From assembly GCA_022447405.1 (NCBI GenBank), contig JAKVCE010000031.1:1-13168 (forward strand): a stretch of 13,168 nt of DNA. Reading direction: 5' to 3'. The stretch is from Planctomycetota bacterium. GTDB lineage: Bacteria; Planctomycetota; UBA1135; GCA-002686595. This document shows positions 1-4,921 of the stretch, piece by piece; within the stretch, counting starts at the first letter, position 1; every line of letters starts with the position of its first letter. The position numbers were made by a program, and so were the translations under genes. Under the pieces are notes generated by a model. It saw only the letters and a list, made by a program, of their open reading frames with translations, had not been told where the DNA came from and made no database searches.

Positions 1-1220
1 GCGCTGAAGCCGCCGATCCCCTCGTCTGGAGTGTTCGATCGCCTATGACACAGCGCGCATTGAGCGGCGTAGGTGGTGTGCTTGAGCGTCCCGTAGTCAC
101 GGAAGAGGTCCTGGCTCTCCATGTCAATCGCACGGAAGGCGCTGAAGGCGACGCCCTCGATGTCGCCGCTGGCATCACGGACCGCGCGGCGAGGCAGGGA
201 CCAGATCGCGAGGTCTACCCCATCGCGCGTGGTCGTCGGGTTGAGTGGGCTGAGCTCATCTCGATTTGTCAGCCGCTGGGTGCGGGCCTCGATGACCAGA
301 TCCGTCGCGACTGGAGCGCCCTCATCAGACATGGCCACGATCCCCTGCACTAAGACAGCGAGCGCGCCCAGCGGGACCAGATCACGGTCCGCGCCCGCGC
401 CGAGCCAAGCGACGAGGTCTTCAGTCGTTCTGTCGGGGAAGCGCACGAAGACTGAAGACCAGAGCTGAACCTGCTCGGCTTCGAAGAGCACGCTGGAAGT
501 GCGCTCAATCTCGACCAAGCGACCCCCTCCCGAGCCGGCGAGCTGAGCTTGGATGACCTTTACTGAGGCCGTGCCTACAGCGCTGCTCCGCAAGACCTCT
601 TCCGGCAACGCGACGCGCTCGGCGCAACGCAGCAGGGGAACGAGGAGCTCTGGGTTCTCGCCTGTGTCGATGAGCCTGCGAGCCAACCGAAAGAGGTCGT
701 GTTGGAACCAGACCGCCGCTCGCGGTCGACCCATGAGCTCACGGGCGACCTCCTCATCCACGGCATCCAGCCAACGTCGCACCCTTGCGGCCTCCTCCCC
801 TGAGAAGCCCTCTCTCGGCAGCTGCCTGCCGTCGCCGCCGAAGAGCCGACGGTCCCGCGCTAACCCCTCGCGACTCTTGAAGTACCAGCCCTTCTTATAG
901 AGACCCTCTGCGCTCCCCCCTTCACTAGGTAAGGCCGCGCCGACCTCGTCGGGGCTGCTTTCGACGAGATAAGCAGACCTCCAGAGCTGGTTGCACGGGT
1001 GATCGGGCTCTGGTGAGTACACCAGCCACTCCACCTCGGGGATCGGCAAGCCAAAGCTCGGGTGTCCCTGCGGGTGCCGCTGCGATGTCTGGCTGTGCGC
1101 GGGGAGAGCGAGTCCGCAGAGCAAGAACATCACAAGCGCCGAGCCCAGCGCCGATGAGGTGGCGCACGCCTCTTGATCGTCCGACACCGAATACGGGCTC
1201 TCGCTCTGTACGAATCTCAT
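1..1220 (-). CDS. Exported c-type heme protein (CxxCH), C-terminus beyond the left edge
   Basis: Reading the minus strand from an ATG at 1220 gives one uninterrupted frame of 406 codons that leaves the window without a stop. Residues 1-24 are polar. A hydrophobic run at about 25-42 (ALGSALVMFLLCGLALPA) ending in AHSQT looks like a signal peptide, so the protein is probably periplasmic. An alternative start is Met31. The middle is not recognised; it includes a short KKGWYFKSREG stretch near residue 110. At residues 388-392 the sequence CALCH is a covalent heme-binding CxxCH motif, preceded by DYGTLKHTTYAAQ, so a cytochrome c-like segment probably begins near the visible end. The start lies 20 nt after the stop of the candidate selenoprotein gene and is preceded by a purine-rich AGGGGGCGAG, which suggests translation within one operon. 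Heme attachment is inferred from the motif alone; the overall function is unknown. Confidence 0.8.
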   Translation of the reverse strand, partial: MRFVQSESPYSVSDDQEACATSSALGSALVMFLLCGLALPAHSQTSQRHPQGHPSFGLPIPEVEWLVYSPEPDHPCNQLWRSAYLVESSPDEVGAALPSEGGSAEGLYKKGWYFKSREGLARDRRLFGGDGRQLPREGFSGEEAARVRRWLDAVDEEVARELMGRPRAAVWFQHDLFRLARRLIDTGENPELLVPLLRCAERVALPEEVLRSSAVGTASVKVIQAQLAGSGGGRLVEIERTSSVLFEAEQVQLWSSVFVRFPDRTTEDLVAWLGAGADRDLVPLGALAVLVQGIVAMSDEGAPVATDLVIEARTQRLTNRDELSPLNPTTTRDGVDLAIWSLPRRAVRDASGDIEGVAFSAFRAIDMESQDLFRDYGTLKHTTYAAQCALCHRRSNTPDEGIGGFS

Positions 1221-1240
1221 GAGCTCGCCCCCTGCCCCCG

Positions 1241-1648
1241 CTATCCGCCCAGAACTCCCTTCAAGCCCGCCTCGATCTCGGCGCGGCCGAACATGTGGCC
1301 GGGGAGCTTCACCTCGGCCTCGCCGTCTGTGCCGAACACGACCAGGCCGTGTCTCAAGTCGGCGAAGCCGAAGGCTTGGATGTCGTCAAAGGAGGCCGCT
1401 GTCTCTTCAGGTGAGATGATCCTGAACGTCGCCTGGCCCTCGTAATCTTGCTCCAGCTCGCGCACGGCGGCTGTGACCTTGAGGCAGAGAGGTCATGTGT
1501 CCGCGATCAGGTAGTAGCGGACCTCGGGCAGGCCCGTCTCCACGGCGAGCTCCGAGGTCGGCGTGGCCGCCTCTTGGTTTTCGAGAGGGAGCTGGCTGCA
1601 GCTGACGAGCAGCAGACCGCAAGAGAGCAAGGCTGAGGTGGACTTCAT
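1241..1648 (-). CDS. Candidate selenoprotein: thioredoxin-like lipoprotein with in-frame TGA as Sec52
   Basis: From ATG 1648 to TAG 1241-1243 the frame encodes 135 residues if the single in-frame TGA (codon 52, 1493-1495) is read as selenocysteine. Residues 1-17 are a lipoprotein signal with lipobox LVSC (Cys17), placing it on a membrane facing the periplasm. The mature part fits a thioredoxin fold: strand EVRYYLIADT, then U-P-L-C (52-55), helix LKVTAAVRELEQDYEG, strand ATFRIIS, strand HGLVVFGTDGEAEVKL, then a final helix. The TGA falls exactly at the first residue of the expected CxxC site, and Cys55 supplies the second. A hairpin suited to a bacterial SECIS element follows at 1454-1473. The residue before strand HGLVVF is Arg/His rather than the usual cis-proline. 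It is probably a periplasmic thiol/selenol oxidoreductase of unknown partner, cotranscribed with the heme protein. The alternative is a pseudogene with a recent nonsense mutation. Confidence 0.72.
1454..1473 (-). promoter_or_regulatory. Putative bacterial SECIS hairpin
   Basis: On the coding strand, 20 nt after the UGA begins a stem of CAGC plus CGC pairing with GCG and GCUG, with one bulged A on the 3' side. That is seven base pairs closing a five-base loop CGUGC. The loop starts 27 nt after the UGA and has a G in its second position. These properties match the general description of bacterial SECIS elements (a short stem close behind the UGA, with a G among the first loop bases). The structure was folded by eye, and in GC-rich coding DNA short hairpins arise by chance, so it supports the recoding model but does not prove it. 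Confidence 0.5.
1493..1495 (-). other. Predicted selenocysteine UGA codon (recoding site)
   Basis: The TGA is codon 52 of the frame starting at 1648. The protein sequence is continuous and thioredoxin-like on both sides (IADT before, PLCLK after), and no other stop interrupts the frame. Recoding would also need SelA, SelB, tRNA-Sec and SelD, none of which lies in this window. Confidence 0.65.
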
Positions 1649-1655
1649 GTGTCAC

Positions 1656-1661
1656 AGCCTA
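1656..1661 (-). promoter_or_regulatory. Pribnow-like TAGGCT before the selenoprotein gene
   Basis: TAGGCT is followed by 7 nt (GTGACAC) and then the ATG at 1648, so transcription would begin at or next to the start codon. No Shine-Dalgarno sequence or good -35 box is visible. The same TAGGCTGT octamer precedes the starts at 3972 and 4922. Confidence 0.5.
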
Positions 1662-1709
1662 CAACACAGACCTCCCTAGCCGCTCTTCCAGCTTGGCAGG
1701 TGGACTCCC

Positions 1710-1715
1710 TACACT
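1710..1715 (+). promoter_or_regulatory. Pribnow-like TACACT before the 56-residue membrane protein
   Basis: TACACT ends 7 nt before the ATG at 1723, giving a near-leaderless arrangement. It is divergent from the TAGGCT at 1656-1661, so the 74-nt gap between the genes would hold two back-to-back promoters. Confidence 0.42.
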
Positions 1716-1722
1716 CGGCCCC

Positions 1723-1893
1723 ATGAAGAGCTGCTATATCGTCCTCTGCGCGATCCTGGGATCCCTGAGCGGCGCGGTCCTCTTGGGCATGGAGTTCTCC
1801 TCCTGGCCCCTCGCGCTCGTGGGCGCGGTGATCGGGTTCTTCCTCGGACGCCTCCTCGGCAAGCACATCCCCATCTACGAGTGGTTCACCTGA
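1723..1893 (+). CDS. Small two-helix membrane protein (56 aa)
   Basis: The short protein consists almost entirely of two hydrophobic segments, about residues 4-22 and 28-46. The second, GAVIGFFLGRLLGK, has regularly spaced glycines that could pack helices together, and is followed by a short polar tail KHIPIYEWFT. It belongs to no family I recognise and no function can be given. The ATG at 1723 is preferred over the in-frame TTG at 1693 because the hydrophobic segment starts right after it and a TACACT hexamer sits 7 nt upstream. The gene is divergent from the selenoprotein gene and convergent with the next membrane protein, 17 nt away. Small size keeps confidence moderate, but the hydrophobic pattern is not what a random GC-rich frame would give. 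Confidence 0.6.
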   Translation: MKSCYIVLCAILGSLSGAVLLGMEFSSWPLALVGAVIGFFLGRLLGKHIPIYEWFT

Positions 1894-1914
1894 AGGGCCG
1901 CCGCACCCCTTCAG
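1890..1914. terminator. Bidirectional hairpin between convergent genes
   Basis: CTGAAGGG (1890-1897) and CCCTTCAG (1907-1914) are perfect 8-base inverted repeats around a 9-base loop. The TGA stop of the plus-strand gene lies in the left arm and the TGA stop of the minus-strand gene in the right arm. No T-run follows on either side, so intrinsic termination is only possible. Confidence 0.45.
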
Positions 1915-2360
1915 TCCCACCACCAGTCCAGGAAGCCCGAAGGGGCGAGCGTTGTCAGGAAGAGGCACAGCCAACAGGCCACTCCGCAGAGCGAGGGGTA
2001 GATCATGTGGGCGCGCAACCGCGGGGCGAGCGCGCACACCAGGATCACTAGCGGCATTCCAATCGCCAACAAGATCGCGGCAGTGAAGAGCCACGCGGCG
2101 ATGTTGTAGTGCGTGAGGAGCGCTTGGGTAAAACCCTCCGTGCCGATGTTGCCAGGCCAGTCGCCGAGGCTGGAGTGAAGGTGCAGGGCGAGCGAGAAGA
2201 CAGTCAGGAGAGCCAGCAGACCTGGGGAGGCGGAGAGCGCGAGCCACTTGCGGGATGACGAGCTCCCCTGCCCTCTCGAGAGCGCCCAAGCCAAGGCCAC
2301 GAGGGTGCCGAGGATCAGCGCGGAATACAGGAGGAGCGGGTTCGTGAGCGTATGTCCCAT
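1911..2360 (-). CDS. Four-helix integral membrane protein, unknown function
   Basis: The 149-residue product from the ATG at 2360 has four hydrophobic segments at roughly 8-27, 41-62, 85-112 and 119-139, with a serine-rich RGQGSSSSRK loop after the first. It ends in LDWWWD, an unusual tryptophan-rich, acidic C-terminus. No catalytic or binding motif is visible and no family is recognised. A GTG at 2396 would add 12 residues, but the ATG is preferred because the first membrane segment follows closely and a TAGTCT hexamer ends 8 nt upstream. The start lies 45 nt after the stop of sulfatase A on the same strand, so readthrough from the sulfatase is also possible. Confidence 0.72.
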   Translation of the reverse strand: MGHTLTNPLLLYSALILGTLVALAWALSRGQGSSSSRKWLALSASPGLLALLTVFSLALHLHSSLGDWPGNIGTEGFTQALLTHYNIAAWLFTAAILLAIGMPLVILVCALAPRLRAHMIYPSLCGVACWLCLFLTTLAPSGFLDWWWD

Positions 2361-2368
2361 GAGCCTTA

Positions 2369-2374
2369 AGACTA
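2369..2374 (-). promoter_or_regulatory. Pribnow-like TAGTCT before the four-helix membrane protein
   Basis: TAGTCT is followed by TAAGGCTC and then the ATG at 2360. It lies inside the interval that would be coding if the GTG at 2396 were used, and so favours the shorter start. An AAGG within the spacer could also serve as a weak ribosome-binding site. Confidence 0.38.
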
Positions 2375-2405
2375 CATCTCCAACAGAGCGGCTCACCCGA
2401 GCGGA

Positions 2406-3872
2406 CTAACGCCCCACGCGCTCCTCCGGGTCGAAGCCGGGGTTCTCGCTCGACATGCGCGCGCCCGTCTCCGCGCGCCAGGCGACGAGCTTCGCGTGGA
2501 GCTCCTGCGCCTTCTCAGGGTGCTCGGCGGCGAGGTCCTTCGCCTCGCCGATGTCTGTGGAGAGGTCGTAGAGCTCGAGCGCCCCGTCCTCATACCACTC
2601 GATCAACTTCCAGTCCCCCGCGCGCACGGCGCCGGCGGGCGCGCTGCCCTGATTGCCGTAGTGCGGGTAGTGCCAGTAGATCGCCTCGCGCGCCGGCGCC
2701 TCGCCCTCCTCAAGGAGCTCGACAAGGCTCACGCCGTCCACGTGCTGCTCCGGCCGCAGCGGGAGCCCAGCCATCTCCAACATCGTCGGATAGAAGTCCG
2801 TGCTCGTGACCGGCTCACTGCAGACGCTTCCGGGCTCCGTCACGCCAGGCCAGCGGATCACCATCGGCTCGCGGATGCCGCCCTCGTAGATCCAGCCCTT
2901 CCCCGCCCTGAGCGGCAGGTTCGAGGTGGGGTGACCTTCCGAGGTCGAGAGGCCGCCGTTGTCCGACATGAAGATCACCACCGTGTCCTCAGCGAGCCCG
3001 AGGCGCTCCAAGGCGTCGAGCACCTCGCCCACCGCCAAGTCCATGGCCTCGACCATCCCGCCGTAGACGGCGTGCTCCTGCACGTGTCGCACCTTACGGG
3101 TGCCCTTCTTGCCCCACTCCACCTTGAGGCCGCGCTCCGCCTTGCGCGCCTTGTACTTCTCCTTCAAGTCCTCGCGCGCGATGAGCGGCGTGTGCACCGA
3201 GTAGAAGGAGAGGTAAGCCAAGAAGGGCTCGCCCTGCTTCTCCTCGATGAACTTCACCGTCTCCGCCGCGAGGCGCGCGGGCAGGTGTTCGCCCTCAGGC
3301 CCGTCCTCGAGGCGCGGGTTCCCATAGGGAGAGAAGTAGCGCTTCCCCCCATACGGGCCGCCGCGCGTGATCCCGCCCTGGTTCACGTCAAAGCCCTGCG
3401 TCTCAGGCCAGTGACTCTCAGGACCCAGGTGCCACTTGCCCGCGAAGAAGGTCGCGTAGCCAGACTCCTTCAAGGCCTCAGCGATCGTCACCTCCTCATG
3501 CGCGAGGCGGTCCTCATACGAGGCCGGCAGGTGGCGCGTGTTCCGCTTCCAGCCGCCGGGCTGCGCCGCGCCGAAGTAGTCCGTCGTCGCCATCCTCGCG
3601 GGGTGCTTCCCCGCCATGATGCTCGCGCGGGTCGGCGAGCAGACCGGGCAGGCCGCGTAGGCGTTGGTGAAGCGCTGCCCGCTCGCCGCGAGCCGGTCGA
3701 CGTTGGGCGTGTCGTAGAAGCTGCTCCCGAAGCAGCCGATGTCCGTCCAGCCGAGGTCATCGACGAGGAAGAAGACGAAGTTCGTCTCGCCTGGCTCTAT
3801 CTGCCGACCGGGGAGGGCGCAGGCAGCACATAGGAGGGCGGGCAAGAGGAGAGCTCTGTGGAGGGCCTTCAT
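2406..3872 (-). CDS. Exported sulfatase (S1, formylglycine type), sulfatase A
   Basis: This 488-residue type I sulfatase would hydrolyse sulfate esters on carbohydrates or other organic substrates outside the cytoplasm. The start at 3872 begins a signal sequence (MKALHRALLLPALLCAACALPG); the frame stays open upstream to 4187 but that part has low-complexity composition and would displace the signal. The alkaline-phosphatase-like core shows metal ligands Asp38-Asp39 (FFLVDDLGWTD), the C-x-P-x-R formylglycine site CSPTR with Cys78 and Arg82, K146/H148 (AGKWHLG), His227 (YSVHTP), Asp304-Asn305 (MSDNGG) and Lys325. All expected catalytic residues are present. The C-terminal part, from about 390, ends in a YDLSTDIGEAKDLA stretch typical of this family. 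The natural substrate cannot be told. No formylglycine-generating enzyme is encoded here, so activation must come from elsewhere in the genome. Confidence 0.95.
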   Translation of the reverse strand: MKALHRALLLPALLCAACALPGRQIEPGETNFVFFLVDDLGWTDIGCFGSSFYDTPNVDRLAASGQRFTNAYAACPVCSPTRASIMAGKHPARMATTDYFGAAQPGGWKRNTRHLPASYEDRLAHEEVTIAEALKESGYATFFAGKWHLGPESHWPETQGFDVNQGGITRGGPYGGKRYFSPYGNPRLEDGPEGEHLPARLAAETVKFIEEKQGEPFLAYLSFYSVHTPLIAREDLKEKYKARKAERGLKVEWGKKGTRKVRHVQEHAVYGGMVEAMDLAVGEVLDALERLGLAEDTVVIFMSDNGGLSTSEGHPTSNLPLRAGKGWIYEGGIREPMVIRWPGVTEPGSVCSEPVTSTDFYPTMLEMAGLPLRPEQHVDGVSLVELLEEGEAPAREAIYWHYPHYGNQGSAPAGAVRAGDWKLIEWYEDGALELYDLSTDIGEAKDLAAEHPEKAQELHAKLVAWRAETGARMSSENPGFDPEERVGR

Positions 3873-3878
3873 GCGCCA

Positions 3879-3884
3879 AGGATA
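3879..3884 (-). promoter_or_regulatory. Pribnow-like TATCCT before sulfatase A
   Basis: TATCCT ends 6 nt before the ATG at 3872. A TTGGCT lies 15 nt further upstream as a possible -35 box, a somewhat short spacing. No ribosome-binding site fits between the hexamer and the start. Confidence 0.45.
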
Positions 3885-3956
3885 CGAAGTCCGCGAGGGA
3901 GCCAAGCCAGGACGCCTCAAGGAAGAAAGGGAACGCCCAAATCGCGTTCGAGCGGG

Positions 3957-3962
3957 TAGGCT
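3957..3962 (+). promoter_or_regulatory. Pribnow-like TAGGCT before the small Gly-tailed protein
   Basis: TAGGCTGT (hexamer plus GT) lies 9 nt before the ATG at 3972. The divergent TATCCT of sulfatase A is about 73 nt away, so the 99-nt gap holds two outward promoters and nothing else that I see. Confidence 0.48.
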
Positions 3963-3971
3963 GTGCCCAGA

Positions 3972-4235
3972 ATGGAAATCAAGAACACGACCAAGCGACC
4001 CATCAAGGTCCCGCTCCCCGGCGGCAAGCGCCTCTTCCTCGGCCTCGGCGGCACGGGGCAGATCGCACCCAAGGCAGCCGAGCACCCGCCCGTGAAGGCC
4101 CTCATCGACAGCGGCGACCTCGAGGTCGTCGGCGGCGGCCGCTCCAAAGGCGACGGCGGCGGCGGCGGCGGGATCAGCTCCTCGCAAGGCGACGGCAGCG
4201 GGGGTGGCAACATCCGGCGCACCGGAGATCGCTGA
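3972..4235 (+). CDS. Small basic protein with glycine-rich tail (87 aa), unknown function
   Basis: Residues 1-55 form a compact, probably folded segment (MEIKNTTKRPIKVPLPGG, then KRLFLGLGGTGQIAP and VKALIDSGDLEVV). The rest, from about residue 56, is a disordered Gly/Ser/Asp tail with a six-glycine run, ending in basic RRTGDR. No signal peptide or membrane segment is present, so it should be cytoplasmic. I do not recognise a named family. The pattern of a short beta-rich head, a conserved-looking GTGQIAPKAAEHPPVK stretch and a glycine tail might suit nucleic-acid or protein binding, but that is speculation. The ATG at 3972 is preferred over the in-frame GTG at 3963. The stop lies 11 nt before the carbonic anhydrase start, so the two are probably cotranscribed and translationally coupled. 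Confidence 0.68.
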   Translation: MEIKNTTKRPIKVPLPGGKRLFLGLGGTGQIAPKAAEHPPVKALIDSGDLEVVGGGRSKGDGGGGGGISSSQGDGSGGGNIRRTGDR

Positions 4236-4246
4236 CGCATCACCTG

Positions 4247-4849
4247 ATGACCACCGCAGCTGAAGCGCTCCAACGGCTGATCGACGGGAACCAACGCTTC
4301 CTCGCCGGAGCGCCGAGCGGCGTCCTCTCAGAGGTGGCCAAGCGCGAGGCCCTCAAGGACGGGCAAGCACCCTTCGCAGTCATCCTCGGCTGCGCCGACT
4401 CTCGGGTCTCGCCCGAGCTCGTCTTCGACCAAGGGCTCGGCGAGCTCTTCGTCGTCCGCACGGCTGGACACGTCGCGACGCCGGTCGAGCTCGGCAGCAT
4501 CGAGTACGCCGTCGAGCACCTCGGCGCGCGCCTCATCGTGGTCCTCGGACACTCCTCCTGCGGCGCGGTCCAAGCGACGCTCGGCGCTATGGAGGACCCC
4601 GAGGGAGAGGCCACGCCGAACATCAGCGAGCTCATCGAACACATCCGCCCTGGGCTCACGTCACTTGAGAGCGCCGCGGGCGCGGAGCGCCTCACAGAAG
4701 CCGTGAGCGCGAACGTCCGCGCGACCGTCGAGGGCTTGAGCGCAGGCTCTGACGTCCTCCGCGAGCGCGGAGACCTCGTCATCATGGGCGCCGTCTACTC
4801 TCTTGAGACGGGCGCGGTCGAGCTCCTCCCCGCGTCAGACGACGCCTGA
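4247..4849 (+). CDS. Beta-class carbonic anhydrase
   Basis: The 200-residue cytoplasmic zinc enzyme interconverts CO2 and bicarbonate. The zinc ligands are visible as Cys49 in CADSR, His102 and Cys105 in GHSSCGA, and the catalytic Asp51-Arg53 dyad is intact. The conserved VFDQGLGELFVVRTAGH and GSIEYAVEHLGA stretches are in the expected places, and length is normal for the bacterial class. Near the C-terminus GAVYSLETGAVELL matches the family's usual GAxYDLxTGxV ending, with Ser in place of the common Asp. It follows the small Gly-tailed gene by 11 nt and has no promoter-like hexamer of its own, so it should be read from the promoter near 3957. Bicarbonate supply or pH control is the likely role; nothing ties it directly to sulfatase activity. 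Confidence 0.96.
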   Translation: MTTAAEALQRLIDGNQRFLAGAPSGVLSEVAKREALKDGQAPFAVILGCADSRVSPELVFDQGLGELFVVRTAGHVATPVELGSIEYAVEHLGARLIVVLGHSSCGAVQATLGAMEDPEGEATPNISELIEHIRPGLTSLESAAGAERLTEAVSANVRATVEGLSAGSDVLRERGDLVIMGAVYSLETGAVELLPASDDA

Positions 4850-4905
4850 GAGGCTCCGCCTGCGCGGCGCCGCAGCAGAGTGACCTCTTGATCCCGGGGC
4901 TCCGC

Positions 4906-4920
4906 TAGGCTGTATAGCCT
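4906..4920 (+). promoter_or_regulatory. TAGGCT hexamer within a perfect palindrome before sulfatase B
   Basis: TAGGCT (4906-4911) lies 10 nt before the ATG at 4922. It overlaps AGGCT-GTAT-AGCCT (4907-4920), a perfect 5-bp inverted repeat that ends one base before the start codon. The repeat could be an operator or, if transcribed, a small hairpin blocking initiation. The rest of the 72-nt gap contains another short inverted repeat, CTGCG/CGCAG (4860-4875), possibly the end of the carbonic anhydrase transcript. Confidence 0.42.
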
Positions 4921-4921
4921 C

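Noticed and set aside
1241..1648. Pseudogene with a nonsense mutation
   Set aside because: Not excluded, but less likely: both halves are otherwise intact, the TGA sits exactly at the redox residue, and a SECIS-like hairpin follows.
1241..1655. Two separate short genes (1241-1465 from a GTG, and 1407-1655 in another frame)
   Set aside because: The first lacks the signal sequence and the redox motif. The second is Arg/Gly/Pro-rich with no family resemblance. One frame with a recoded TGA explains both the lipobox and the thioredoxin-like sequence.
2496..3833. 445-codon plus-strand open frame
   Set aside because: It lies antisense to the sulfatase A gene. Its Arg/Leu/Val/His-rich composition is that of a reverse-frame shadow in GC-rich DNA, and sulfatase A has all catalytic residues.
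3873..4187. N-terminal extension of sulfatase A
   Set aside because: The frame is open but the added 105 residues are Ala/Arg-rich, would hide the signal peptide and overlap the Gly-tailed gene on the other strand.
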